Both the position numbers and the translations under genes were made by a program. Below are positions 52,677 through 61,655 of a DNA stretch of 64,000 bases, in pieces. The stretch spans positions 62,001 to 126,000 of the forward strand of contig JBALVY010000010.1 of the NCBI GenBank assembly GCA_036960375.1, read 5' to 3'. Positions within the stretch are counted from its first letter, which is position 1, and each line of letters starts with the position of its first letter. The stretch is from CAWVSB01 sp036960375. GTDB lineage: Bacteria > Pseudomonadota > Gammaproteobacteria > Pseudomonadales > CAWVSB01. Below the pieces are notes generated by a model. That model did not search any database, was not told the DNA's origin, and saw nothing but the letters and a program-made list of their open reading frames with translations.

Positions 52677-54806
52677 CTATTTACGCTGCCAACGATGAAA
52701 TTTCTCAGCAAAATTCAATGCCTTTTCAGGCGCTCTGGCCTTACGCCAATTGCCTGCGGCAAATTTGTTCGCCTCCATCCAGGTCGGGTAGACATGAATA
52801 GTACCCAGGATTTTATTCAAACCTAGTCCGTGTTTCATGGCGAGTACAAATTCACCAATTAATTCGCCCGCGTGTGCACCGACAATAGTGGCGCCTAATA
52901 TTTTATCGGACCCAGACTTGGTCAGCACCTTCACGAAACCCCGAGCCTGTCCGTCGGCAATAGCGCGGTCGTGCTCCTCCAGATCATAGCGGGTCACCTC
53001 AAAAGCTATACCCCGGTCTGCTGCATCGATTTCACTCAAGCCCACGCGCGCTACATCCGGGTCGGTGAAGGTACACCAGGGCACAACAGAATAATCGATG
53101 GCAAACTTACGAAATCTGCCAAACAAGGCATTTACCGCGGCATACCAGGCCTGATGTGATGCCATGTGAGTAAACTGATAAGGACCTACAACATCACCAC
53201 ATGCGTAAATGGTCGGCACCGAAGTACGACCGTAGGCATCAACAGCGACAGTGCCCTGTGCGCTTAGCTCCACACCCAGCTGTTCCAGCCCCATGTCCTC
53301 CACATTAGCTTTACGGCCTATAGCCACCAGAACATGATCAAACGGCAGGCGAACACTGGCACCTTCAAATTCTGCGATTAGGACCGGCTCTTCACCGACT
53401 TCGAAGCCTGCAACTTTATGACTGGTCAGCACTGTGATGCCCTGCTGCCGAAATTGCTCTGCCATAAACACCGACACATCGACGTCCTCACGAGGCAATA
53501 TTCTGTCGGCCATATCAATCTGTGTTACAGCAGACCCAAGCCGTGAAAAAGCCTGAGCCAGCTCGCAGCCAATGGGTCCTGCACCCAAAACCAATAGACG
53601 TGCAGGCAATTCGCTCAAATTCCATACCGTATCAGAGCTGGACCAGGGCACTAACTCCAGACCTGGAAACGGTGGCACCAAAGGCCTGGCGCCACTGGCC
53701 AGGATAATATTGCGAGCAGTAATCGTTTGGCCGTTTACCGACACAGCCCAAGGCGACAACAAACGCGCCTCGCCCTGTATACAATCTACGCCCAGACCGG
53801 TAAAACGCTCAACGGAATCATGCGGCTCTATGGTTTTAATGACGCCCTGCACTCGAGCCATTACCGCGCGGAAATCAACGCTGCCTGACGCGGAAATGCC
53901 AAAATCTGATGCCGTATCAATGTTATGTTTGATGCTCGCAGCTCGAATCAATGCTTTACTGGGCACGCAACCGGTATTGAGGCAGTCACCACCCATCTTG
54001 TGCTTTTCGATCAAGGTAACTTTGGCTTTTACGGTTGCCGCAATCAGTGCCGATACCAATCCGCCGGAACCCGCACCGATAACAATCAAATTAGTATCGA
54101 AAGTTTTGGGTTTATCAAATTGTCGCAATACACGGCTGCGGCGCCAGCTATCAAGCAGTTTCTTTGCCAACAATGGGAAAACACCCAGTAATACAAAGGA
54201 GATAATCAGCGAGGGAGAAAGGAAGTCCCCTAGTTGATCTACCTGCGCGAGCTGTGTTCCGGCGTTAACATAGACAATGGTGCCCACCAACATACCCAGC
54301 TGGCTAACCCAGTAAAACCTAAGCACTGGCATTGGACTCAAACCCATAACCAGGTTAATCACAAAAAACGGGAATACCGGCACCAGGCGCAAGCCAAATA
54401 AATAGAATCCACCTTCTCGCTCGATACCGGAATTTATGGCCGCGAGTTTGTCGCCAAAACGGCCCTGAACCCAGTCTTTAAGTAAGGTGCGTGCGATCAA
54501 AAATGCGCAGGTGGCTCCAATACTGCTAGCAAATGACACCAGCAATACGCCGGCAGACAAACCAAATAAAGCACCTGCTGCGACCGTCATAATTGCAGCG
54601 CCAGGTAAACTCAAAGCAGCCACAGCGACATAGAGTAAAAAATACGCCATAAAGGCCAACAGGAATTGCTGGTCGACAAACTGAATCAGCTGCGCCTTAA
54701 TACTATTGAAGTAATCCAGATTCAGGTATTGGGGCAAATTAAAAAACCATGCTGCTCCAAAAACACAGATTACGAAGGCCAGAACTGCCTTTTGGGACTT
54801 TGACAT
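52677..54806 (-). CDS. TVP38/VTT membrane domain fused to a pyridine nucleotide-disulfide reductase
   Basis: 709-aa fusion. Residues about 1-220 are a VTT/TVP38 (SNARE-associated-like) membrane domain with several hydrophobic helices (ALSLPGAAIMTVAAGALFG, VNLVMGLSPMPVLRF). Residues about 235-700 form a mercuric-reductase-like flavoenzyme. It has the FAD motif LIVIGAGSGGLVSALIA, the redox disulfide in GGDCLNTGCVPSKALI, the NAD motif LLVLGAGPIGCELAQAF and the dimerisation domain with THMASHQAWYAAVNALFG and HVYPTWMEANKF. No metal-binding HMA domain is present. The substrate is unknown; such fusions occur in other marine bacteria. It leads elbB. Confidence 0.9.
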   Translation of the reverse strand: MSKSQKAVLAFVICVFGAAWFFNLPQYLNLDYFNSIKAQLIQFVDQQFLLAFMAYFLLYVAVAALSLPGAAIMTVAAGALFGLSAGVLLVSFASSIGATCAFLIARTLLKDWVQGRFGDKLAAINSGIEREGGFYLFGLRLVPVFPFFVINLVMGLSPMPVLRFYWVSQLGMLVGTIVYVNAGTQLAQVDQLGDFLSPSLIISFVLLGVFPLLAKKLLDSWRRSRVLRQFDKPKTFDTNLIVIGAGSGGLVSALIAATVKAKVTLIEKHKMGGDCLNTGCVPSKALIRAASIKHNIDTASDFGISASGSVDFRAVMARVQGVIKTIEPHDSVERFTGLGVDCIQGEARLLSPWAVSVNGQTITARNIILASGARPLVPPFPGLELVPWSSSDTVWNLSELPARLLVLGAGPIGCELAQAFSRLGSAVTQIDMADRILPREDVDVSVFMAEQFRQQGITVLTSHKVAGFEVGEEPVLIAEFEGASVRLPFDHVLVAIGRKANVEDMGLEQLGVELSAQGTVAVDAYGRTSVPTIYACGDVVGPYQFTHMASHQAWYAAVNALFGRFRKFAIDYSVVPWCTFTDPDVARVGLSEIDAADRGIAFEVTRYDLEEHDRAIADGQARGFVKVLTKSGSDKILGATIVGAHAGELIGEFVLAMKHGLGLNKILGTIHVYPTWMEANKFAAGNWRKARAPEKALNFAEKFHRWQRK

Positions 54807-54911
54807 ACTACTCCAAACTGAAATGATATCTATGAGAGGACCCAGTCAAACCAGGCAGTTGCTTACTTAGAATACCCATGACTGCATTTAGTTCACTGAG
54901 CGCAAAACTAT

Positions 54912-55862
54912 CTATTTTGTGGCTGGGCGCTTGCCGCCAAAAAGATCATAGATAATACCTTCCCGCAGAGCACCACTGGAGATCACCATATGACTAATAT
55001 TAAAGGCATCAAATATAGCGCAGGTAATAGCAACACCACTAACAATGACGCCTCGACGTGCCCGTTTCAAACCCGGTAGCTGTATGTTGTCTATATGCTC
55101 GCTGCGCTCAAGCAAGCTACGCAGTCGCAGCAGGCCTTCGACACCAATACCTTCTTCACACCAGCCCTGCGCCGCTAATACGCCTTCGATAGCTTGTAAT
55201 GTGCCTGAAGAACCAACGCACGTTTGCCAACCCATTGCCTTATAGTCAGGTACGATAGACTCCAACTCTGCCCGTGCCGCTGAATACGCATCGATAAAAC
55301 GCCCGGGCGTAACAATACCCTCGCCGAAAAAACGATCCATATAGGTAACGCAGCCTAAATGCAGGCTTTCCAGCAGATGTGATTGAAAACCCTGGCCGAT
55401 AATAAACTCTGTGCTGCCACCGCCTATATCAATAAGCAGCCTGGAACCTTTCTCATCGTCCAGCGCGTGGGCCGCGCCAATGTATATCAGCCTAGCCTCT
55501 TCCCGTCCTGCTATGACTTCAACCTCACACCCGAGAATCTCACTCGCCGCATCAGTGAATATGTGGCTATTTTGCGCAACTCGCAGTGCGTTGGTACCTA
55601 CCACACGTATTTGTACAGGAGGATGCCTATCAAGCATCTGCCGATACCCTTGCATGCAAATCAAGCCTCGCGCTATGGCTGAAGGGTCCAAACTGCCATC
55701 TACCATATTAGCCGCCAGCTGGATTTTCTTTCCTTCACGTTCAACAGGGCATATTTGGCCCTGCTCAATACGAGCAATAATCAGGTGGAAACTATTAGAA
55801 CCAAGATCGATCGCGGCCAGCAATGGCGCTGAATTTTGATCCGGGCCTTGAAATTCTGCCAT
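54912..55862 (-). CDS. ppx: Ppx/GppA-family exopolyphosphatase
   Basis: 316-aa phosphatase of the sugar-kinase/actin fold. Motifs are AAIDLGSNSFHLIIARIE, VGTNALRVAQNS, LIDIGGGSTEFIIGQG and SSGTLQAIEGVL. It has only the N-terminal catalytic pair of domains and lacks the C-terminal helical domain of the 500-aa E. coli Ppx. This short form is common in other bacteria and may prefer short chains or ppGpp-linked pppGpp. It is divergent from trxA. Confidence 0.88.
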   Translation of the reverse strand: MAEFQGPDQNSAPLLAAIDLGSNSFHLIIARIEQGQICPVEREGKKIQLAANMVDGSLDPSAIARGLICMQGYRQMLDRHPPVQIRVVGTNALRVAQNSHIFTDAASEILGCEVEVIAGREEARLIYIGAAHALDDEKGSRLLIDIGGGSTEFIIGQGFQSHLLESLHLGCVTYMDRFFGEGIVTPGRFIDAYSAARAELESIVPDYKAMGWQTCVGSSGTLQAIEGVLAAQGWCEEGIGVEGLLRLRSLLERSEHIDNIQLPGLKRARRGVIVSGVAITCAIFDAFNISHMVISSGALREGIIYDLFGGKRPATK

Positions 55863-55980
55863 AACTCCCCAATATAGGCTTTACGCGAAATTTTGTTGCG
55901 ATGCGCAGTGGATGTTATTATCCTAATCATTGTAACGCCTCCACTTTGAATTGAAACCTGAATAATCCCGGAGCTAGGAT

Positions 55981-56307
55981 ATGAGTGACCGCATTGTGCA
56001 CGCCACAGATGCCAGTTTTGCAGAAGATGTACTTGGCAGTGATACCCCCGTATTGGTCGATTTCTGGGCCGAATGGTGTGGTCCATGTAAAATGATTGCC
56101 CCCGTATTGGCCGAACTGGCCGATGAATACGGCGACAAACTAAAAGTCGTTAAAATCGACGTGGACTCAAACAACGAAATTCCACAGAAATTTGGCGTTC
56201 GCGGCATTCCCACATTGATGGTGTTCAAAGGCGGTAATGCAGAAGCAACCAAAGTAGGCGCTGTCTCCAAGACACAGCTGAAAGAATTTGTTGACGCCGC
56301 TATCTAG
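55981..56307 (+). CDS. trxA: Thioredoxin
   Basis: General cytosolic disulfide reductase, 108 aa. The active site is FWAEWCGPCKMIAPVL and the cis-Pro loop is VRGIPTLMVFKGG. Length and order match E. coli TrxA, and the trxA-rho neighbourhood is conserved. A stem-loop lies between it and rho. Confidence 0.97.
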   Translation: MSDRIVHATDASFAEDVLGSDTPVLVDFWAEWCGPCKMIAPVLAELADEYGDKLKVVKIDVDSNNEIPQKFGVRGIPTLMVFKGGNAEATKVGAVSKTQLKEFVDAAI

Positions 56308-56313
56308 TCAAAT

Positions 56314-56343
56314 GGTGTCGGGAATTTACTTCATCCCGACACC
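56314..56343 (+). terminator. Stem-loop in the trxA-rho intergenic region
   Basis: GGTGTCGGGA (56314-56323) pairs perfectly with TCCCGACACC (56334-56343), 10-nt loop. No T-run follows. It lies just after the trxA stop, 142 bp before rho. It may be a trxA 3' end or part of the rho leader, which in E. coli is autoregulated by Rho. Confidence 0.55.
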
Positions 56344-56484
56344 GGCTTTACCCCACTGATAATCGGTGCTACAGTAGGCACAAATCTCGCAAGACCCTAA
56401 AACCTTTAAATCTTCCCCTTTGGTCTCGACCTCTTTCCTGTGGTCTGGATAATCAATTAAAATCACCTCACTCAAGTCAACCAT

Positions 56485-57753
56485 ATGAATCTAAGCGAAC
56501 TTAAAACCAAACCCATTCAAGAATTAATCGAAATTGCCAAAGAACAAGGCCTCGATAATCTGGCACGAAACCGCAAACAAGACATTATCTTCGGACTGCT
56601 CAAACGACACGCCAAAAGCGGTGAAGATATCTACGGTGACGGCGTACTCGAAATTCTACAAGATGGCTTTGGCTTCTTGCGCTCATCAGACTCCTCCTAT
56701 CTTGCAGGCCCAGACGACATTTATGTCTCTCCCAGCCAGATTCGACGCTTTAACTTACGTACTGGTGACACTATTGCCGGAAAGATTCGCCCGCCCAAAG
56801 AGGGTGAACGTTACTTCGCTCTGCTAAAAGTCAGCGAAATAAATTACACAAAACCAGAACAGTCCAAAAACAAAATTCTGTTTGAAAACCTGACACCGCT
56901 ATTCCCCACTGAGCGTTTAACGCTGGAGTCGGGTAACGGTAGTACAGAAGACCTGACTGCACGCATCATCGACCTGACATCTCCAATAGGTAAAGGTCAG
57001 CGCGGTCTGATTGTTGCACCACCAAAAGCAGGTAAAACCCTGATGCTGCAGAACATTGCAGCCAGTATTTTACGCAACAACCCTGAAACACATATTATTG
57101 TATTGCTGATTGATGAGCGTCCAGAAGAAGTGACCGAAATGCAGCGTTCCGTCGGCATAATGGGCGCTGAAGTAGTAGCGTCTACCTTTGACGAGCCGCC
57201 CTCACGCCATGTTCAAGTCTGCGAAATGGTTATTGAAAAGGCCAAGCGCCTGGTAGAGCATAAAAAAGACGTTATCATCCTGCTCGACTCGATTACCCGT
57301 TTGGCCCGCGCTTACAACACCATCGTTCCTAGCTCTGGCAAGGTACTCACAGGTGGTGTTGATGCCCACGCCCTTGAACGCCCCAAGCGTTTCTTCGGTG
57401 CGGCACGTAACATAGAAGAAGGTGGCAGTCTGACCATCGTGGCGACCGCTCTGATAGATACCGGCTCCAAGATGGATGAAGTTATTTACGAAGAATTCAA
57501 AGGCACCGGTAACCTGGAATTACACCTTGACCGTAAAATTGCCGAAAAACGTGTTTACCCGGCCATCAATATTCGCCGTTCAGGTACTCGCCGTGAAGAA
57601 CTTCTCACTGATGAAGACGAACTACAGCGGATGTGGATATTACGTAAAATCCTGCATTCGATGGAAGACGGCGCTGCCATTGAATTCCTGCTGGATCGCT
57701 TGCGAAAATCCAAGACCAACGATGAATTCTTCGACTCAATGAAGAAAAAATAG
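56485..57753 (+). CDS. rho: Transcription termination factor Rho
   Basis: Hexameric RNA helicase that ends transcription; 422 aa, close to E. coli Rho. It has the N-terminal RNA-binding fold (LSELKTKPIQELIEIAKEQG, then DGFGFLRSSDSSYLAGPDD), Walker A APPKAGKTLMLQ, Walker B IILLDSITRLARAYN and the C-terminal RRSGTRREELL. Its start is 177 bp after trxA; ubiD follows 8 bp downstream. Confidence 0.97.
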   Translation: MNLSELKTKPIQELIEIAKEQGLDNLARNRKQDIIFGLLKRHAKSGEDIYGDGVLEILQDGFGFLRSSDSSYLAGPDDIYVSPSQIRRFNLRTGDTIAGKIRPPKEGERYFALLKVSEINYTKPEQSKNKILFENLTPLFPTERLTLESGNGSTEDLTARIIDLTSPIGKGQRGLIVAPPKAGKTLMLQNIAASILRNNPETHIIVLLIDERPEEVTEMQRSVGIMGAEVVASTFDEPPSRHVQVCEMVIEKAKRLVEHKKDVIILLDSITRLARAYNTIVPSSGKVLTGGVDAHALERPKRFFGAARNIEEGGSLTIVATALIDTGSKMDEVIYEEFKGTGNLELHLDRKIAEKRVYPAINIRRSGTRREELLTDEDELQRMWILRKILHSMEDGAAIEFLLDRLRKSKTNDEFFDSMKKK

Positions 57754-57761
57754 GTCATCCC

Positions 57762-59228
57762 GTGGCCTACGCAGACCTGCGTGAATTCCTAAAACACCTC
57801 GAGGCTGAAGGCGAGCTCAAACGCATCAGTATCGAGGTGGACGCCCATCTCGAAATAACCGAAATCTGCGACCGCACACTGAAACAGGGCGGCCCTGCCT
57901 TGCTCTTCGACAAGGTAAAAGGTCATAACACGCCGGTTATAGCCAATTTATTCGGTACAGAAAAACGCATCGCCATGGCGCTGGGCAATGAAGATCTTTC
58001 CAGCCTCAGTGATGTGGGCGAACTACTGGCCTTTTTACGACAGCCCGATCCACCGAAGGGATTAAAAGACGCCTGGAGCAAACTGCCGGTATTCCGACAA
58101 GTACTCAACATGGCTCCCAAACTGGTGAAAAATGCGCCCTGCCAGGTACATGTAAGCCGCGGCGAAGAAGTTAATCTGGACACGCTACCCATCCAGACTT
58201 GCTGGCCCGAAGACGCTGGGCCTCTAATCACCTGGCCTCTGGTGATTACCCGCGGCCCGCACAAAGAACGCCAGAATCTGGGCATTTACCGGCTACAAAA
58301 AATCGGCCGCAACAAGCTCATTATGCGTTGGTTATCGCATCGTGGCGGCGCACTAGATTTCGCCGAATTCCAACAACAAAATCCTGGCCAAAGATTTCCG
58401 ATTTCTGTCGTTTTAGGCGCCGACCCTGCCACTATTCTAGCCGCAGTCACTCCTATTCCCGACAACCTGTCTGAGTATGCCTTCGCCGGTCTGCTCCGCG
58501 GTGAAAAAACCGAACTAATCAAATCCATTACCAATGATCTGGAAGTACCGGCACGAGCAGAGTTCATTCTGGAAGGTTATATCGAAGCCGGAGAGATGGC
58601 ACCAGAGGGTCCATTTGGCGATCACACTGGCTACTACAATGAAGTAGACAACTTCCCGGTATTCACGGTAGAAGCCATCACGCATCGTGAAGAGGCCATT
58701 TACCACAGTACCTATACTGGCCGGCCACCCGATGAACCGTCTGTATTGGGACTGGCGCTCAATGAAGTATTTATCCCCATTTTTCGCAAACAGTTTCCTG
58801 AAGTCGTCGACTTCTATTTGCCGCCGGAAGGTTGCTCTTACCGCATGGCAGTTGTCACCATGAAGAAGCAGTATCCTGGGCATGCCAAGCGGGTAATGAT
58901 GGCTGTCTGGTCTTTCTTGCGGCAGTTTATGTATACCAAGTTTGTAGTGGTAACTGATGATGATATTGACGCTCGTAATTGGGAAGACGTAATCTGGGCG
59001 ATGACAACCCGTATGGACCCGGCCCGCGATACCGTAATGATCGAGAATACTCCTATCGATTATCTCGACTTTGCCTCTCCTGTTTCTGGCCTGGGCTCTA
59101 AAATCGGTTTTGATGCGACTAATAAATGGCCCGGCGAAACTGACCGTGAGTGGGGTCGTCCCATCGTTAAGGATTCTGCTGTTAGTCAGCGGATTGACGA
59201 ATTGTGGGATTCTTTGGGCATCAAGTAG
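57762..59228 (+). CDS. ubiD: 4-hydroxy-3-polyprenylbenzoate decarboxylase UbiD
   Basis: Prenylated-FMN-dependent decarboxylase of ubiquinone biosynthesis; 488 aa. Landmarks are AYADLREFLKHLEAEGELKR, EAEDAGP-like WPEDAGPLITWPLVITRG, GPFGDHTGYYNE (the catalytic Glu region) and MTTRMDPARDTVMIENTP. It starts at a GTG 8 bp after rho and so may be in its transcript. UbiX, which makes the cofactor, is not in the window. Repeat element A1 begins directly after its stop codon. Confidence 0.94.
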   Translation: MAYADLREFLKHLEAEGELKRISIEVDAHLEITEICDRTLKQGGPALLFDKVKGHNTPVIANLFGTEKRIAMALGNEDLSSLSDVGELLAFLRQPDPPKGLKDAWSKLPVFRQVLNMAPKLVKNAPCQVHVSRGEEVNLDTLPIQTCWPEDAGPLITWPLVITRGPHKERQNLGIYRLQKIGRNKLIMRWLSHRGGALDFAEFQQQNPGQRFPISVVLGADPATILAAVTPIPDNLSEYAFAGLLRGEKTELIKSITNDLEVPARAEFILEGYIEAGEMAPEGPFGDHTGYYNEVDNFPVFTVEAITHREEAIYHSTYTGRPPDEPSVLGLALNEVFIPIFRKQFPEVVDFYLPPEGCSYRMAVVTMKKQYPGHAKRVMMAVWSFLRQFMYTKFVVVTDDDIDARNWEDVIWAMTTRMDPARDTVMIENTPIDYLDFASPVSGLGSKIGFDATNKWPGETDREWGRPIVKDSAVSQRIDELWDSLGIK

Positions 59229-59486
59229 TTAAAGACCTGATTAGATCGGCGCTTCGATTCCGGAGCGGTCGGACCTGCCTTTTCGAATCGACCATAACTG
59301 CGTCAGCCCCGCCGATCGCTAAAGAACTCGCGCAAGCGCTCAGACATACTTTAGCTTAAAGACATCGGCGAGACCGACTTCGTTGACCATGGCCTGATTG
59401 ATTCGAAAAGGCAGGTCCGACCTCTCCTCTTTTTTCTGCCAACATTGGTATTCTTCAGCACAAGTGGGGCTTCTCTCTTAACAAAA
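59229..59486. repeat. Repeat element A1
   Basis: Begins TTAAAGACCTGATTAGATCG directly after ubiD. Its hairpin (59267-59422) has perfect 23-bp outer arms (59267-59289 and 59400-59422, inner end GCCTTTTCGAATC). The central 38-bp core (59318-59355) starts GCTAAAG and ends CTTTAGC. A2 shares the same layout, and similarity extends beyond the right arm to about 59486. No open frame. Confidence 0.88.
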
Positions 59487-59563
59487 GCACTGTGCTACAA
59501 ACACTGCGATTAGACAGACTATTCAATCCTACTTACGATATCTCTTCAACAGAAGTCAGGGCC

Positions 59564-59721
59564 GTCGGTGATACCGCCTTGGAAAACAATCAGATCGCGT
59601 TTTAGCTGGTTGGGTCTTTTCGGCGGTTTAGCTAAAGTATGTTTGAGCGCCTGCGCGAGTTCTTTAGCGGCCAAGAAGACCCAACCAGCTTGCGATCGTT
59701 TTTCAAGGCGGTATCACCGAC
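59564..59721. repeat. Repeat element B1
   Basis: 158-nt hairpin with perfect 18-bp outer arms (GTCGGTGATACCGCCTTG at 59564-59581; complement at 59704-59721). The core is at 59631-59668, in reverse orientation to A1. It carries an inner ACCCAACCAGC/GCTGGTTGGGT pair and is followed by the conserved flank GAACCGAATTAA. It lies between A1 and the hydrolase gene end. Confidence 0.88.
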
Positions 59722-59773
59722 GAACCGAATTAAGTAGCACTAAGGCCCGATACAAATACGCGAACCAGAATAT

Positions 59774-60886
59774 TTACAGCCCAAACACGTCCTTTAGATA
59801 AGCCAGAAAAATCACATTCGCCTTATCTCGCGTATCGTCATCGCGACCTATTATGTAGCCATATTTCACGCAGCTACCCATAACATCGCCAGAAGACATA
59901 CGAATAGCCACCCGATCAGCACGCGAAGTCTGCGGCGGGACATTCACAATATACTCACCGTTAGCCATGGCATGACCCAGCTCGTCATACTCCATCAAGC
60001 AACCCACCACATAAGGTGAACTTTCCGATAATTTGCGCTCTCTGTTTGCCTCCCAGGCATGACCAGCACCAGGGAATATATGCGCAGTGACGTTTGCACC
60101 CAATTGCTGCAAGCGCGACTCACGCTGTAGACAGGCCTCAAGATCATTGGAGTTATCTTCATCACCACGCAAGGTAAGCAGCGGAGCACCTGTCGTAGAA
60201 GGCATATTCATATTTTGGAAACACGGGCCATAAAAATCGACATGAACGGCGAAGGGCTGAAGATCGGGCGCCAGAACTTGTTTCACACGGCTATCGAGAG
60301 CATAACGTGTCGCCATACCGCCATAAGAAAACCCAGCCACACCGATGCGACTGACATCAACGGCGGGATGTTTGTTGAGCATGCGCAAGGCACCATAGGC
60401 ATCAGTGAGAGCATCAAACTCAGTGATAGAAATCACCGACACCATATAAGGCGTATCCTCAGTCACACCGCGAGGGGAGTAATAGTTAACCACAAAGGCA
60501 CCAATACCATTGGCCGCTAATAATTCACCATAAACCCGTTCACGCCCTGGGCTGATACCGCCACTACCATGCAGCAGCACCATGACTGGTACGGGATTCT
60601 CAGCGGATGCGCCTTCAGGCAGTATCAATTCACCAATGCCCGTTGTGGGAAGCGCGTGATTCATACCGTCGAGTATCACATCAAAATCGAAGGGAGTTGC
60701 CGTGGAAAAATAGATATCGCCCTGAGCATCTTCACCAAATTCAGTTTGAGCTGCAGGGAAGTCGGGAAAATCGGGTAAGGCCATTTCAACCAGACCGCTG
60801 GTACCGCCCTGCATACGGAAGAAAATATATGCCGCAACAAGCAGAATACCCAAGGCAAGCACAATTCTTATCAGCCACTTTTTCAT
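59774..60886 (-). CDS. Dienelactone-hydrolase-like alpha/beta hydrolase
   Basis: 370 aa. An N-terminal hydrophobic segment (IRIVLALGILLVAAYIFF) anchors or exports it. The hydrolase core has VPVMVLLHGSGGISPGRERV (oxyanion region), nucleophile Ser in IGVAGFSYGGMA, an acid region LLTLRGDEDNSNDLEA, and the His in FPGAGHAWEANRE. This is the dienelactone hydrolase/peptidase type of fold. The substrate is unknown. It is bracketed by the duplicated A+B repeat units, which makes it stand out as a possible moved segment. Confidence 0.85.
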   Translation of the reverse strand: MKKWLIRIVLALGILLVAAYIFFRMQGGTSGLVEMALPDFPDFPAAQTEFGEDAQGDIYFSTATPFDFDVILDGMNHALPTTGIGELILPEGASAENPVPVMVLLHGSGGISPGRERVYGELLAANGIGAFVVNYYSPRGVTEDTPYMVSVISITEFDALTDAYGALRMLNKHPAVDVSRIGVAGFSYGGMATRYALDSRVKQVLAPDLQPFAVHVDFYGPCFQNMNMPSTTGAPLLTLRGDEDNSNDLEACLQRESRLQQLGANVTAHIFPGAGHAWEANRERKLSESSPYVVGCLMEYDELGHAMANGEYIVNVPPQTSRADRVAIRMSSGDVMGSCVKYGYIIGRDDDTRDKANVIFLAYLKDVFGL

Positions 60887-61023
60887 ATGTACATCCCTCA
60901 GCTACTACCACAATGCCTACAATCTATTAGCACCGATCATCTGGAGGCCAATACTTAACTGTTGATTTATTATAGTAGTAATAAGACGGTACGTTATTAA
61001 GTAGTGTTCACGAAACAGGACAA
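60887..61023. other. Upstream region of the hydrolase gene
   Basis: Short AT-rich region between the hydrolase start and the methyltransferase remnant. It presumably holds the hydrolase promoter; a clear -35/-10 pair was not identified. Confidence 0.45.
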
Positions 61024-61172
61024 CTAGGCTTTTACTTTCAGGCTGTTATTGAAATCGCGGCTACTTTTGATGCGGTCATCATGGTCGATATTAAAATCGG
61101 ATTTGGATAGTCGATCGTACAACAGACCTTTACCGTCGCCGCTAGATTCATACAGCCGATGGTAGGCACATA
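61024..61172 (-). pseudogene. Truncated, frameshifted 3' remnant of a SpoU-type methyltransferase gene
   Basis: The 149 bp align with the last 150 bp of the intact gene at 61826-62338, from its YVPTIGCMNLAATV segment to the stop. One base is missing near 61125, breaking the frame; many codons differ at silent positions, so the duplication is old. The 5' part is absent because repeat element A2 starts directly at that end (61174). The sense-strand end (NNSLKVKA) parallels NNSLRVKS in the intact protein. Confidence 0.82.
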
Positions 61173-61434
61173 AGTTTAAAGACTTGATTAGATTAGCGCT
61201 TCGATTCCGGAGAGATTGGATATTCCTTTTCGAATCGACCATAACTGCGTCTATCTCGCCGATCGCTAAAGAACTCGCGCAAGCGCTCAAACATACTTTA
61301 GCTTAAAGATATCGGCGAGACAGACTTCGTTGACCATGGCCTGATTGATTCGAAAAGGAATATCCAACCTCTCCTCTTTTTATCTGCCACCATTGGGATT
61401 CTTCAGTAAAGATAGGCTCTCCCGCTTAACAAAA
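61173..61434. repeat. Repeat element A2
   Basis: Second A copy. It begins TTTAAAGACTTGATTAGAT. The outer arms pair over 21 bp (61216-61236 with 61347-61367), and the core is at 61265-61302. Arms differ from A1 at four positions, each with the matching change in the opposite arm. Similarity to A1 extends to about 61434. Confidence 0.88.
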
Positions 61435-61497
61435 ATACGGAATTTGGAACATCTGCCTGATCTGGCTTACGATAACTCTTGCACCAAAGTCAGGGGC

Positions 61498-61655
61498 GCC
61501 GGTGATACCGCCTTGTAAAACAATCAGGTCGCGCTTTAGCTTGCTGGGTCTTTTCGGCGTTTTAGCTAAAGTATGTTTGAGCGCTTGCGCGAGTTCTTTA
61601 GCGGCCGAGAAGACCCAACAAGCGTGCGATCGTTTTCCAAAGCGGTAATATCGAT
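61498..61655. repeat. Repeat element B2
   Basis: 158 nt, core at 61565-61602. The left arm resembles B1 (GATACCGCCTTGTAAAAC) but the right arm is identical to that of B3, so the outer stem is imperfect here. Part of the duplicated A+B unit. Confidence 0.8.
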
